The notes under the pieces were generated by a model. That model was not told the DNA's origin. It saw only the letters and a list, made by a program, of their open reading frames with translations, and made no database searches. A stretch of DNA of 64,000 nt, from contig CAJWZE010000003.1 of NCBI GenBank assembly GCA_913049845.1, positions 1-64,000 of the forward strand, given 5' to 3'. Below, piece by piece: positions 18,745 to 29,492 of the stretch. The stretch comes from an uncultured Cryomorphaceae bacterium. Lineage in GTDB: Bacteria > Bacteroidota > Bacteroidia > Flavobacteriales > Schleiferiaceae. The position numbers and the translations under genes were made by a program. Every line of letters begins with the position of its first letter. Position 1 is the stretch's first letter.

Positions 18745-19761
18745 ATGCTTGAAAATGTTCAAAACCTCCGCGACAAGATTGAATCTATCTCCTTGACCAA
18801 TAAACAAGAGGCGGAACAGTTTAGGCTTCAATTTTTAAGCAAAAAGGGCGCCATTCAAGAATTATTCAAGGAATTTAGAAAAGTTCCTGCCGAGCAGAAG
18901 AAGGCTTTTGGCGCTGCATTGAACGAGCTGAAGCAACTAGCCGAAAACAAACACAAGGCGGCCCTTAAACCTACAGATAGCGAGGCAGCGACAGGGGTAA
19001 ACGGAGACATTACGAGACCGGGTATTCCAGCAGAAATGGGTGCTATTCACCCAATAAACGCTATTAAGGATGAGATTGTAGAGATTTTCAAACGCATCGG
19101 ATTTAACGTAAGCGCGGGTCCCGAGGTGGAGGACGATTGGCACAACTTTACTGCGCTTAACTTCCCAAAAGAACACCCAGCGCGAGATATGCAGGATACG
19201 TTTTTCGTTCAAAGAAACCCAGATTGGGCATTGCGAACTCACACGTCGTCTGTTCAGGTTCGAGCCATGGAGAGCAACACCCCTCCTATTCGCACCCTTA
19301 GTCCAGGAAGAGTTTTTAGAAACGAGGCCATAAGCGCAAGAAGCCACTGTATTTTCCACCAGATTGAAGGTCTTTACATAGACAAGGGCGTAAGCTTCGC
19401 AGATTTAAAGCAGGTCTTGATGTACTTCGCCGAGGAATTCTTTGGCAACGCCAAGATTAGAATGCGCCCCTCCTACTTCCCTTTTACAGAACCTAGTGCT
19501 GAGGTAGATGTTTGGTGGGGCCTAGAAAGCGAGGTTGACCACAAAGTAACCAAAGGTACAGGATGGCTTGAGGTAATGGGCTGTGGTATGGTAGATCCAA
19601 ATGTTCTTAAAGCGAACGGTATAGACCCTGACGAGTATTCGGGATATGCGTTTGGTATGGGGATCGAGCGTATCGCCATGAACCGCTATCAGATTCCAGA
19701 CATTCGTTTATTTACAGAGAACGACAAACGTTTCTTGGAGAATTTTAAGACAGGCGTTTAA
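18745..19761 (+). CDS. pheS: Phenylalanine--tRNA ligase subunit alpha
   Basis: HPINAIKDEIVEIFKRIGFNVSAGPEVEDDWHNFTALNFPKEHPARDMQDTFFV. Confidence 0.98.
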   Translation: MLENVQNLRDKIESISLTNKQEAEQFRLQFLSKKGAIQELFKEFRKVPAEQKKAFGAALNELKQLAENKHKAALKPTDSEAATGVNGDITRPGIPAEMGAIHPINAIKDEIVEIFKRIGFNVSAGPEVEDDWHNFTALNFPKEHPARDMQDTFFVQRNPDWALRTHTSSVQVRAMESNTPPIRTLSPGRVFRNEAISARSHCIFHQIEGLYIDKGVSFADLKQVLMYFAEEFFGNAKIRMRPSYFPFTEPSAEVDVWWGLESEVDHKVTKGTGWLEVMGCGMVDPNVLKANGIDPDEYSGYAFGMGIERIAMNRYQIPDIRLFTENDKRFLENFKTGV

Positions 19762-20024
19762 TTTATAGTTGCAAAAGCAGCATCTATTTTTTGAGCCAAT
19801 TTATGGTCGAGATGTGTGATTACTTCTCCTTCGTCGTGCGTGGTAGAATAAAGAACAACCGTACGGTAATCAATAGCAATGAAAGGATGGTGGTTGCATT
19901 CTTCAGCAAGGGCGCCAACCGCTGCAACAAACTCTAAAGAGGCCTGAAAAGAAGGTAAGACAAAAGTGCGTTCGAGCCTAGTTTCTTTGCGGTCCCAAAG
20001 GTGATTCTGTATGTTTTTAGACAT
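19758..20024 (-). CDS. 4a-hydroxytetrahydrobiopterin dehydratase
   Basis: ECNHHPFIAIDYRTVVLYSTTHDEGEVITHLDHKLAQKID; start set at MSKNIQNHLWD. Confidence 0.85.
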   Translation of the reverse strand: MSKNIQNHLWDRKETRLERTFVLPSFQASLEFVAAVGALAEECNHHPFIAIDYRTVVLYSTTHDEGEVITHLDHKLAQKIDAAFATIN

Positions 20025-20086
20025 AGCTATAAAGATAAAAAAGCCTGCGGGACACCCCGGGCTTCTCAAGTATTGAGTTGGCCTTA

Positions 20087-21517
20087 TTATACCGCTGCTA
20101 TTTTCAACATGTTTGTGAAGCCCTTCTCTTCGATAGGCATTGAAGCAATCTTCACAACCAAATCACCAGCGCACACAACGTTGTTTTCTTTGAGGATGTT
20201 TTTAATATCGTCAAAGGTTTGATCAGTGCTCTCCATACCGTCATAATAGAAAGCTTCAACGCCCCAAACCAATGACATTTGGTTCATTATCTGACGATTA
20301 GCGGTGAACACTACAATTTTCGTAGTAGGACGGTGTCCAGCGATTTTAAGCGCTGTATATCCGCTAAAAGTGAGAGTCAGGATTGCCGCAGCTCCAACTT
20401 GATCAGCAATCTTAGCAGCGTTGTAACAAATGGTTTTCGTTATGTATCGCTCGTTTTTAATCGAAGGCTCGTTATCGGTATTCGGTTTTACGTCGAAGGT
20501 CGATTCAACGTGAGCCACAATGCTCGCCATAGTTTCTACCACCTTTACCGGATATTTACCTACAGAAGTTTCTCCGGACAACATTACTGCATCGGCGCCG
20601 TCGCATACCGAGTTTGCTACATCATTCACCTCAGCACGAGAGGGGCTTTGGCTTTCGATCATACTTTCCATCATTTGGGTGGCGATAATACAAGGCTTTG
20701 CTTTAATATGGCATTTCTCAACAATCATCTTTTGGACCATTGGGACAGAAGAGTAAGGAATTTCAACTCCCAGGTCGCCACGAGCCACCATAACGGCATC
20801 TGTGGCATGGATAATTTGGTCGATATCTACTACTGCTTCCGGCTTTTCAATTTTTGATACAATTTTCGCATAACTACCGAACTTCTTAATAATGTTTCGA
20901 AGCTCCTTTACATCTTGTGCGTCGCGAACAAAGCTCAGGCCTATCCACTCCACACCTTCTTCCATTGCAACCACCACATCTGCAAGGTCTTTATCGGTCA
21001 AACAGGGTAGGCTAACCCTGGTGTTTGGAAGGTTTACACCTTTCTTGCTTTTTAAAGGACCCCCTTGAAGGACCCGTGTGACCACTTTATCCTTTCTGTT
21101 GGTTTCCACGACTTCACACAGGAGTTTTCCATCATCTAAGAGAATACGCTCACCAGTCTTTACGTCACCAGGAAACTGTTTGTAGTTTATGTACACGTGT
21201 TCCGCAGTACCACCTATCTTATCGGTGGTGAACGTAAGGGTATCGCCTTCCTTGATTACCGTGCCCTCTTTAACGTCTCCGATACGAAGCTTAGGGCCTT
21301 GTAGGTCGGCGAGTATCGCTATCTTACAATTAAATTCTTGGTTTATTTCCTTGATGAGACGTATGGTTCGGCGGTGCGTTTCATGGTCTCCATGTGAGAA
21401 GTTTACGCGAAAGACGTTTACGCCGGCTTTGATCATATCCATCATAACATCCCTGTGCCATGATGCAGGCCCAAGAGTTGCAACGATTTTCGTGTTGTTA
21501 GACGTTTCGGATCTCAT
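20087..21517 (-). CDS. pyk: Pyruvate kinase
   Basis: TKIVATLGPAS, VNFSHGDHETH, IILADLQGPKLRIG-like, MVARGDLGVEIP, GDAVMLSGETSVGKYP. Confidence 0.98.
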   Translation of the reverse strand: MRSETSNNTKIVATLGPASWHRDVMMDMIKAGVNVFRVNFSHGDHETHRRTIRLIKEINQEFNCKIAILADLQGPKLRIGDVKEGTVIKEGDTLTFTTDKIGGTAEHVYINYKQFPGDVKTGERILLDDGKLLCEVVETNRKDKVVTRVLQGGPLKSKKGVNLPNTRVSLPCLTDKDLADVVVAMEEGVEWIGLSFVRDAQDVKELRNIIKKFGSYAKIVSKIEKPEAVVDIDQIIHATDAVMVARGDLGVEIPYSSVPMVQKMIVEKCHIKAKPCIIATQMMESMIESQSPSRAEVNDVANSVCDGADAVMLSGETSVGKYPVKVVETMASIVAHVESTFDVKPNTDNEPSIKNERYITKTICYNAAKIADQVGAAAILTLTFSGYTALKIAGHRPTTKIVVFTANRQIMNQMSLVWGVEAFYYDGMESTDQTFDDIKNILKENNVVCAGDLVVKIASMPIEEKGFTNMLKIAAV

Positions 21518-21986
21518 ATAAAAGATGTGTTTCAGATTGTGTCAGTTGAGTGTGTGCCTCGAAGTACGAGGCAGTTGTGATTTTAGAATTGCGTTTTAAA
21601 GCCGTTTCTAAATCGACTGCAAATTCGTTATTTTCCGCTATTAAAACACAGTCCCAGTGTTTAACAGTAGTCAAAAGATGTTTTTTAGGAAGAACGCTTC
21701 CGAACAGGTTTTGTGTTTCATTGGCTTCTGGTCGCCAACCACTGCTCACGTTCATTACCAAACATAACGTCTCTCCGTTGTGGTCTGTGCCGTCGTAAAC
21801 GTTGTATTCCCAGATACTCCCGTTGATTTGGACATCTGTGACGTCTAGGCGCGCAATCAACCCAAGGTCATAATTATAGTTCAACCAGTAGGCCAGTTCA
21901 TAGTCTTTCAGCTCGCTGCGAATACCAAGCGTACTGAAGTTCATTTTTTCATTGCTTAATGCATTTACGTGCTTAATTCTAGGCAT
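21498..21986 (-). CDS. IPExxxVDY family protein
   Basis: Size, sequence character and conserved position between rnc and pyk; start set at MPRIKHVNALSNEKM. Confidence 0.75.
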   Translation of the reverse strand: MPRIKHVNALSNEKMNFSTLGIRSELKDYELAYWLNYNYDLGLIARLDVTDVQINGSIWEYNVYDGTDHNGETLCLVMNVSSGWRPEANETQNLFGSVLPKKHLLTTVKHWDCVLIAENNEFAVDLETALKRNSKITTASYFEAHTQLTQSETHLLYEIRNV

Positions 21987-22701
21987 CTGCAATGTGCGTT
22001 TGATAATATTTCTTTGAGGCCGCCTCTTCGCCCTTCTTTTTCGAGCCACCTTCTCCTTTAGCGACTAAATTATTGTTAATGTACAACCCCATAACAAAAG
22101 TACTGTTGTGTTGAGCTCCTATGCGGTCAATCTCTTCAAACCTAAAGTTTATTTTTTCCGCCTGAAAGTGTTCGACAACTTCACTTTTGTAGTTCAGCGT
22201 TGTTTCTATGAGGTTGTCTGAGGATAAAAAGGGGTTGACAATTTTAAGCGCGATGAACCGTTCGGCCCGCCTTATTCCGTGGTCCAGGTAAACGGCGCCA
22301 ACCAAAGCCTCCAAAGCGTCTCCGTATACGCTTTCGCTATGGTTGCCCTTAAGGTTAGCAACCACGAGCTTCGGCACACCAAGAACGTCCGCTACGTTGT
22401 TGAGGTTGTTCCTGGAAACAATTTTGCTACGAAGCTTCGTGAGGTGGCCCTCGTCATCGGATGGAAAACGATAGAAAAGTATATCGGCCACAACGAGGTC
22501 GATAACCGCGTCACCCAAAAACTCTAAGCGCTCATTGTTACGCTCTCCTTTCTTTTTACGAAATGGGTATGCACTTGCGTGTCGTAACGCGAGTTTGTAC
22601 AAAGCCGCTTCTTTTGGCCAATACCCTATAACGTCTTTGATTTTTCGATCGAAAGAAGAGCGTTTGAGGATTGGGACAAAGCGTCCTTTAAACGAATTCA
22701 T
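21979..22701 (-). CDS. rnc: Ribonuclease III
   Basis: NERLEFLGDAVIDLVVADILF; EALVGAVYLDHG; C-terminal dsRBD KGEGGSKKKGEEAASKKYY. Confidence 0.97.
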   Translation of the reverse strand: MNSFKGRFVPILKRSSFDRKIKDVIGYWPKEAALYKLALRHASAYPFRKKKGERNNERLEFLGDAVIDLVVADILFYRFPSDDEGHLTKLRSKIVSRNNLNNVADVLGVPKLVVANLKGNHSESVYGDALEALVGAVYLDHGIRRAERFIALKIVNPFLSSDNLIETTLNYKSEVVEHFQAEKINFRFEEIDRIGAQHNSTFVMGLYINNNLVAKGEGGSKKKGEEAASKKYYQTHIADA

Positions 22702-22708
22702 TAACCTT

Positions 22709-23959
22709 CTATTCAGCTTTCTTGAAAAGCACCGATGCGTTGTGCCCCCCGAAACCGAAGGTGTTGCTCAAGGCAGCGCGTATTTCTCTTTCCTGAGCCG
22801 AATGGAAAGTAAAGTTGAGCTTAGAATCTAAATTTTCGTCGTCCGTAAAGTGGTTGATTGTTGGAGGAACCCTGTTTGTATAACAAGACATAATAGCCGC
22901 CATTGCTTCAACCGCGCCCGCTGCACCTAAAAGGTGGCCGGTCATACTCTTGGTTGACGAAATATTTAGGTTGTATGCATGCTCGCCAAATACTTGTTGG
23001 ATAGCCTTTGTCTCAGCAATATCTCCAAGCGGAGTAGATGTACCGTGTACATTCACGTAATCTACCTCATCAGGAGTCATTCCGGCATCTTTAATAGCAT
23101 TGGCCATGACGTTGCGAGCACCCAATCCCTCTGGATGAGGCGCTGTAAGGTGGTGTGCATCGGCACTTAGTCCGCCACCGACCATTTCTGCATAAATTTT
23201 TGCGCCGCGAGCTTTTGCGTGGTCATATTCTTCTAAAATAATACATGCACCACCTTCACCCATGACAAATCCGTCGCGTTCTGCGTCGAAAGGACGTGAG
23301 GCTGTAGTCGGATCATCGTTTCGCGTTGAAAGCGCATTCATCGCATTAAAACCACCCATACCCACGGGGTTAATGGCCGCTTCAGAGCCTCCACTTACAA
23401 TTATATCGGCCTTTCCCAGACGAATGAGATTGAATGAGTCAATCAACGCATTCGTTGAAGAGGCACACGCACTAACGGTTGTGTAGTTTGGTCCGCGTAG
23501 ACCGTGCATCATTGAAATTCTTCCTGGAGTGATATCAGAAATCATCATAGGTATAAGGAATGGGTTGAAGCGCGGATTAAGGCCGTTGTCAACGAAACCT
23601 TTTACTTGATCGAAGAATGTATCTATACCACCGATACCAGAACCCCAAACCACCCCGATGCGATCGAGGTTTTCGTTTTCTAAATCCAGCCCGGAATTGG
23701 TAATGGCCTCATTGGCCACTACCACTCCGAATTGTGTAAATCGATCCATACGACGTGCTTCTTTACGGTCGAGCAAGTCGTTGGGTACAAAGTCTTTTAC
23801 CTCACAAGCGAAGTGTGTTTTAAACAGAGAAGAGTCGAACCTAGTGATAGGAGCAGCTCCTGAAGCACCTGCAAGCAGACTCTTCCAAGTTTCTTCGAAG
23901 GTGTTACCCACGGGGGTAATGGCGCCCAAACCTGTTACAACTACGCGTTTAAGGTTCAT
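22709..23959 (-). CDS. fabF: Beta-ketoacyl-ACP synthase II
   Basis: VVVTGLGAITPVGNTFEETW, VSACASSTNALIDSFNLI, NVHGTSTPLGD, STKSMTGHLLGAAGAVEA. Confidence 0.97.
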   Translation of the reverse strand: MNLKRVVVTGLGAITPVGNTFEETWKSLLAGASGAAPITRFDSSLFKTHFACEVKDFVPNDLLDRKEARRMDRFTQFGVVVANEAITNSGLDLENENLDRIGVVWGSGIGGIDTFFDQVKGFVDNGLNPRFNPFLIPMMISDITPGRISMMHGLRGPNYTTVSACASSTNALIDSFNLIRLGKADIIVSGGSEAAINPVGMGGFNAMNALSTRNDDPTTASRPFDAERDGFVMGEGGACIILEEYDHAKARGAKIYAEMVGGGLSADAHHLTAPHPEGLGARNVMANAIKDAGMTPDEVDYVNVHGTSTPLGDIAETKAIQQVFGEHAYNLNISSTKSMTGHLLGAAGAVEAMAAIMSCYTNRVPPTINHFTDDENLDSKLNFTFHSAQEREIRAALSNTFGFGGHNASVLFKKAE

Positions 23960-23974
23960 AATGAAGACGTTAGC

Positions 23975-24211
23975 TTATGCTTTTGCTTCTTCGATGTACG
24001 AAATAGCTTGACCTACAGTACCAATGTTTTCTGCTTGGTCGTCGGGGATTTGGATATCGAACTCTTTTTCGAATTCCATGATTAATTCTACAGTGTCCAG
24101 AGAATCTGCACCGAGATCGTTTGTGAAGCTTGCTTCAGTGCTTACTTCGTTTTCGTCAACTCCTAGTTTGTCAACGATAATCGCTGTTACTTTTGCTGAA
24201 ATGTCAGACAT
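23975..24211 (-). CDS. acpP: Acyl carrier protein
   Basis: [38 protein letters not shown]. Confidence 0.98.
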   Translation of the reverse strand: MSDISAKVTAIIVDKLGVDENEVSTEASFTNDLGADSLDTVELIMEFEKEFDIQIPDDQAENIGTVGQAISYIEEAKA

Positions 24212-24313
24212 GATTAATTTGTTTTAGTAATCAAGCACAAAGAAAATAAAACTTTGGTAATCCTCTACAGCCGGAATGTAGAGTTAACTTTACTCTTTCA
24301 AGAAGAAATATTC

Positions 24314-24886
24314 ATGCTTAGGATAGCTGTATTAGCCTCAGGTTCAGGAAGTAACGCAGAAGAATTGCACCGTTATTTTGAAGGCGGCGATCTTGCTCGT
24401 GTAGAAAGGATAGTTACTAACAACACAAAAGCGGGCGTAATTGACCGATTCTCGGGTAAAAAAGTGGCGGTCCTGACCTTCGATCCAAGCACCGAAAGTG
24501 ATTTAATCTTGCAAGAATTAACCAAAACAGTAGATTTAGTGGTTCTTGCAGGCTATTTAAAAATGATTCCCGCCCCTTGGATAAGAGCCTTTAAAGGACG
24601 TATAATTAATATTCATCCAGCGCTATTACCAAAGCACGGAGGCAAGGGTATGTATGGAAAGCGCGTTCACCAAGCGGTAAGCGAGGCAGAAGAAACAGAG
24701 ACGGGCATAACCATTCACCTTGTAAATGAGCACTACGATGAGGGCGCTATTATTGCTCAGTTCGCCGTTGACATAAGCCCGGGAGAAGTGCCGTCATCTA
24801 TAGAAGAAAAGGTTCGCCGTTTAGAATTAGAATACTACGGACCTACAATCGAACGTTGGATAGAGAATCTAATCTTGAGTCAATGA
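24314..24886 (+). CDS. purN: Phosphoribosylglycinamide formyltransferase
   Basis: [37 protein letters not shown]. Confidence 0.95.
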   Translation: MLRIAVLASGSGSNAEELHRYFEGGDLARVERIVTNNTKAGVIDRFSGKKVAVLTFDPSTESDLILQELTKTVDLVVLAGYLKMIPAPWIRAFKGRIINIHPALLPKHGGKGMYGKRVHQAVSEAEETETGITIHLVNEHYDEGAIIAQFAVDISPGEVPSSIEEKVRRLELEYYGPTIERWIENLILSQ

Positions 24887-25341
24887 GAGTAACCATATAT
24901 ACAGACGGAGCAGCAAGTGGCAACCCGGGTCCAGGGGGTTATGGAGTGGTGCTTGAAAGCAGTGCGGGACACCGCAAAGAGTTAAATGGCGGTTTTAGAA
25001 AGACCACGAATAACCGAATGGAATTGTTCGCGGTGATTGTTGGTTTGGGAGAACTGAAAAGTACTGAAGTTGATGTAACGGTGGTTAGCGACAGCAAATA
25101 TGTCGTTGACGCAATTAATAAAGGCTGGCTTCTTTCTTGGGCAAAAAAAGGATTTAAGGATAAGAAGAATCCGGACCTCTGGCGATTGATGATTCCCCTT
25201 TTGGAGAGGTATAATCCAACTTTTCAATGGGTCAAGGGGCATAATAATCATCCGCAGAACGAACGTTGTGATATACTTGCTGTTAAAGCAAGTAAAGAGC
25301 CCAATCTTCCCGCCGATTCTGCCTACGAGAGCGGCCTTTAA
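24883..25341 (+). CDS. rnhA: Ribonuclease HI
   Basis: [48 protein letters not shown]. Confidence 0.95.
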   Translation: MRVTIYTDGAASGNPGPGGYGVVLESSAGHRKELNGGFRKTTNNRMELFAVIVGLGELKSTEVDVTVVSDSKYVVDAINKGWLLSWAKKGFKDKKNPDLWRLMIPLLERYNPTFQWVKGHNNHPQNERCDILAVKASKEPNLPADSAYESGL

Positions 25342-26198
25342 AATTTTATAAAATTTTGAGGGTCGATGGGTGCCCCCTCGAACCAAAGCTCAAAGTGTAA
25401 ATGCGGCCCGGTAGAATTCTCACCGCTGTTCCCAATGATTGCAATAGCCTCCCCGTTACGAACAAAGTCACCGACTTCTTTAAGTAAAGCGCTGTTGTGC
25501 TTGTAAGCACTGAGTAAGTTGTTCTCGTGTTGTACAATGATGATATTTCCAGTCTCGCTCGTCCAATCTGCAAAAATCACCGTTCCTTCATAGCAGGTTT
25601 TGATTGGAGTATTCGAAGCCGCTGCAATATCGACGGCAAAATGATTCGAAATTTTGTCAAAGTCACTCGTAATTATACCGTCGAGAGGCGAAATCAACTG
25701 TGGAATTCCCAACTCCGCACCCCCTTGACTCAAGGTAAATGCGTTTTCTTCTTCCACCCACTCGCGGAACGCGCTGTCCTGTATGCTGGGGTCTGATAAG
25801 GCTATTTCTGTATTACTGGAGGAAGTGTCTGTTTCCAACTCTTGAAGAACCGTGTCGATTACTCCACCCCTTAATATACGCTGTATACCAAGCATATAGC
25901 GTTCATTACGATCAATAGCGGCTGTCAAGCTATCGGTAGTAAGGGCTAGCTCAATAGCTTCACGACGCAGCTTTGAGGAAGCGTACCCCGGAATGAGTTC
26001 TTTCAAAGGAGTAAAGGCAATTACCGTGGTTGTTAGCGCAATGGTGCTTACAATAGTGACTACGGAAAACACAAAGATGTTTAGAGGGCTTAGTTTTAAT
26101 GTCAAAAGCTCCTCAAACGTGTCATCGTTTAGGATTACGAAGCGGAATTTGTTCCTCCAACGCTGCACTCTTGTTTCGTTTTTTAAATCTTTTCCCAT
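25338..26198 (-). CDS. M23 family metallopeptidase
   Basis: [28 protein letters not shown]...[22 protein letters not shown]-terminal TM. Confidence 0.93.
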   Translation of the reverse strand: MGKDLKNETRVQRWRNKFRFVILNDDTFEELLTLKLSPLNIFVFSVVTIVSTIALTTTVIAFTPLKELIPGYASSKLRREAIELALTTDSLTAAIDRNERYMLGIQRILRGGVIDTVLQELETDTSSSNTEIALSDPSIQDSAFREWVEEENAFTLSQGGAELGIPQLISPLDGIITSDFDKISNHFAVDIAAASNTPIKTCYEGTVIFADWTSETGNIIIVQHENNLLSAYKHNSALLKEVGDFVRNGEAIAIIGNSGENSTGPHLHFELWFEGAPIDPQNFIKF

Positions 26199-26272
26199 TC
26201 TTCTGACAAATATCGCACTATGAATTTCTCTCTTGCTATGAAATAAAATAATTTTAGCACGTTATTAGACCT

Positions 26273-28873
26273 ATGCATCACTTTCGACCATTTCTTTTTT
26301 TGCTAAGCCTTATACTGTTCACCGGTTGTTCAACGACTAAAGACAAGTGGGTGAATCGGAAATACCACGAAACAACAGGACATTATAATGCCTACTTTAA
26401 CGGTATGGAGGCCTTTGACGAGGCGGTAGACGGTTTTGAGAAAACAGAAAAATTAGACTTTGAAGATATTCTGCCCCTTTACTACTGGCCGGATGACAAG
26501 CAGGCAGTGTCGCTTTTTGCCAAGATGGATAGGGCGCTTGAAAAGAGCGCGAAGGTAATCAAAGGCCACAGTATGGTCTTCTCCGGGAACCAGCGAAATC
26601 CCTACGTAGTTAAGTCTTACCTGCTCATTGCACGAAGCAGGTTCTACAAATATGAGTTCATTCAAGCCCTGGAGGCATCCGCTTACATCATAGACCAATT
26701 CAGCGGCATTGAAATGGCCAAAGAAGAGGTCTTTTGGGCAAGACTACTCGCTGCACAAACACACATTCGAATGGGCAATGCCTTTGCGGCGGAGAACCTA
26801 TTGGATGATATCTACACGAAAAAATTACCAAAGGACTTGCTGCACGCTGCCCAGAAGGGATATGCGTTTTACCACTTTGAGTCGGGTAATTTAGAAGATG
26901 CTCAGAACTGGGTTTCGGCTGCTTTTGAGACAGCCGAAAACCGGGAAGAGCGCGTTCGACTGGCTTACATCAACGCCCAGTTGCTCGCCAAGCTTGGGAT
27001 GGGATATGAAAGTGCGATGGCCTATGAGCGAGTGTTGCATTTGCACCCAAGCAATTATGACATTGCTTTTTCAGCGCAAATAAAGCGTGCCGAAAACTTT
27101 GACGTCTACATGGAAGATATCTCCATCATAGAAAAGGAGTTGCGTAAGATGCTCAAAGACGACAAGAACATCGCTTACAGAGACCAGATTTATTATGTCT
27201 GGGCGTTAAAAGAATTGGAATTAGATCTCTATTTTGAAGGGGAGTCGCTTCTGCGGAGGTCAATTTTATCGTCCGTCAACAACCAAAAGCAGAAGGGCAA
27301 GAGTTATTTAAGGCTCGCCGGTGTTGAGTTTGATTTTAGAGAATTTGTATCGGCAAAAGGCTATTACGACAGCGCATTGGCGGTTTTACCGCCGGGATAT
27401 CCAGGGACAGATACCCTGAAAGAACGCGTTGAGGTCTTAGGTGAACTCGTTCTTCATTATGATGAGGTTAAACTTCAAGACAGTCTTCAGGCTATGTATG
27501 GCATTAGCGAGGCCGAGCTGCGAAAGAAATTTGAAGACTTTATCGAAGAGAAAAAGAGACGTGAAGAAGAAGCGGCAAGACAGGTCGAGATTGCCGCTTT
27601 GAACGCGGCTCAGAATGCCGCTTTGGCCGACGCTGGACCAGTTGCAGGAGAGGGTTCTAGAAAATGGTACTTCTACAACCCGACTATTCGCGTGTCGGGC
27701 TTGGCGGCCTTCAAAAGAACTTGGGGCGACAGGGTCCTTGAAGATCATTGGCGACAAAAAGACAAGCCCGTGGACGGTTTTGGCGATGTTGACCTTGCCA
27801 TAAACGACCAAGACTCTACTTCACAAAACGAAGAATTGCTCCCGAACAACGACAATAGCGTAGAGTATTACTTAGCTCGCGTGTTAAAAGACGAAGCCGA
27901 TCTGATAGAAAGCCTTCGCAAGGAGGCAAGCGCATTGGCAGAATTAGGCTTTGTGTATAAAGACGGACTTAAGGATTTTACTTCGGCAGAAGAAACGTGG
28001 AGCAGATATTTAAATGAATTTACCGCCGCCACGCCCACAGCAAAAGTGTGGTATGGGAGGTATTTACTTTACAGCTCTTTAGAGGAAAAGGACGCGCAAA
28101 ATACAGCAAAAACAATCCTTTTATCGCAATATGCAAGCAGCCCATACGCAGGATTAGTTCGTGGTGATCGAAAGGGGCCAGAGATTCCAGAGGCAGAACA
28201 AAAAGCCTATGATCAAGCCTATTTAGCATATACCTCCGGGTATTACAAAACCGCTAGTTCAGCCATTGCTGCATTCAAATCGCAGTTTCCTGAAAGTCAA
28301 CTATTACCTAAGACAGCCTTGTTAGAAGCTTATGTTTTCGGACTTAAAGAGAACGGCGTGGCGGTTGTCGATCAACTCAAAAAGGTAGTCAAAGATTTCG
28401 CTGGAAGCGACGAGGCGGTTCGAGCAACTCAAATATTGGCGCTCCTTCAAGACGACAATAAAGGCGACGAAAATTCTAAGGGTAGCGGTGACCTTCGCGT
28501 TCGAAGCGTCAAATTTGACGATCAACCCAAAGCGCCGCATAAAATTATCTTTGCCATTCCCGCACAGAATTCGGACATCAACAATTTAAGAAACACCCTT
28601 GCGGACTTTAATAAAGAGAATTTTAAGTTCGACAACCTCCGGATTCAAAACATTTTTTACGATCAAAACACACAACTTGTTATCATTAGCGGGCTGCGCT
28701 CGAAAGCTAAGGCAGTCGTGTGGCTAAACAGCTACGAATCACAGGGTTCGAACATCAAACAATACTATCCAATAGGATTAAGTGAGGTTTTTTACATAAA
28801 TAATCCGAACTTTGGCAAAGTGTACCGAGACAAGGTGCTTAAAGATTACATTCAATACTTCAAGGAGCTATGA
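26273..28873 (+). CDS. porW: PorW/SprE-like TPR lipoprotein (type IX secretion / gliding)
   Basis: CSTTKDKWVNRKYHETTGHYNAYFNGMEAFDEAV, large TPR lipoprotein, typical of SprE/PorW. Confidence 0.8.
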   Translation: MHHFRPFLFLLSLILFTGCSTTKDKWVNRKYHETTGHYNAYFNGMEAFDEAVDGFEKTEKLDFEDILPLYYWPDDKQAVSLFAKMDRALEKSAKVIKGHSMVFSGNQRNPYVVKSYLLIARSRFYKYEFIQALEASAYIIDQFSGIEMAKEEVFWARLLAAQTHIRMGNAFAAENLLDDIYTKKLPKDLLHAAQKGYAFYHFESGNLEDAQNWVSAAFETAENREERVRLAYINAQLLAKLGMGYESAMAYERVLHLHPSNYDIAFSAQIKRAENFDVYMEDISIIEKELRKMLKDDKNIAYRDQIYYVWALKELELDLYFEGESLLRRSILSSVNNQKQKGKSYLRLAGVEFDFREFVSAKGYYDSALAVLPPGYPGTDTLKERVEVLGELVLHYDEVKLQDSLQAMYGISEAELRKKFEDFIEEKKRREEEAARQVEIAALNAAQNAALADAGPVAGEGSRKWYFYNPTIRVSGLAAFKRTWGDRVLEDHWRQKDKPVDGFGDVDLAINDQDSTSQNEELLPNNDNSVEYYLARVLKDEADLIESLRKEASALAELGFVYKDGLKDFTSAEETWSRYLNEFTAATPTAKVWYGRYLLYSSLEEKDAQNTAKTILLSQYASSPYAGLVRGDRKGPEIPEAEQKAYDQAYLAYTSGYYKTASSAIAAFKSQFPESQLLPKTALLEAYVFGLKENGVAVVDQLKKVVKDFAGSDEAVRATQILALLQDDNKGDENSKGSGDLRVRSVKFDDQPKAPHKIIFAIPAQNSDINNLRNTLADFNKENFKFDNLRIQNIFYDQNTQLVIISGLRSKAKAVVWLNSYESQGSNIKQYYPIGLSEVFYINNPNFGKVYRDKVLKDYIQYFKEL

Positions 28874-29268
28874 TTTCATCATCAAAGAAAAACCCAGAAC
28901 AAGCCCAGGCTTCAAATAGAATTTTAGCAGGTACCGCTATAGAGGGCGACGTGCAGACTGATGGCGACATTCGTGTTGATGGAACCATCAAAGGCAATGT
29001 GAAAGTAAGCGGCAAACTAGTTGTTGGCCAACACGGCGCTGTTGAAGGCGAAGTTGACTGTAAAAACGCAGCTATTGCTGGCTCGCTGAAGGGCATTCTT
29101 AAAGTCGCACAAACCCTTTCTTTGAGTGCTTCAGCCAAGGTAGAAGGAAATGTACAGACCGAGAAACTATCCGTAGAGCCGGGTGCTTCAATCAACGGTG
29201 CTGTAAGCATGGGTGCTGTAATGAAAAAGATTGGCGAAGCAGATTCAGCCGCAACGAAGACCGCCTAA
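28870..29268 (+). CDS. Bactofilin (polymer-forming cytoskeletal protein)
   Basis: NRILAGTAIEGDVQTDGDIRVDGTIKGNVKVSGKLVVGQHGAVEGEVDCKNAAIAG. Confidence 0.93.
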   Translation: MISSSKKNPEQAQASNRILAGTAIEGDVQTDGDIRVDGTIKGNVKVSGKLVVGQHGAVEGEVDCKNAAIAGSLKGILKVAQTLSLSASAKVEGNVQTEKLSVEPGASINGAVSMGAVMKKIGEADSAATKTA

Positions 29269-29279
29269 CCTAGGCCGAA

Positions 29280-29492
29280 ATGGCTAATCCTCCTGATAAA
29301 AATGAACGTAAATTTTTGCGCTTTGGATCCCTTGGGGCGCAAATGGCGGTGCTCATCTATGCCGGATCGGAGCTCGGTAAATATCTTGATACAAAATACC
29401 CTGCTGACAAGAATTGGTATACTATGGCCTGCGTTTTAGGGGCGGTTGCTATTTCGTTTTACCAGCTCATCAAAGAATTACCTAAGAACTAA
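29280..29492 (+). CDS. AtpZ/AtpI family protein
   Basis: Small two-TM protein directly upstream of F0 genes. Confidence 0.85.
   Translation: MANPPDKNERKFLRFGSLGAQMAVLIYAGSELGKYLDTKYPADKNWYTMACVLGAVAISFYQLIKELPKN

Noticed and set aside
20279-20857. 192-aa ORF antisense to pyk
   Set aside because: Shadow frame of pyruvate kinase; no domain-like sequence
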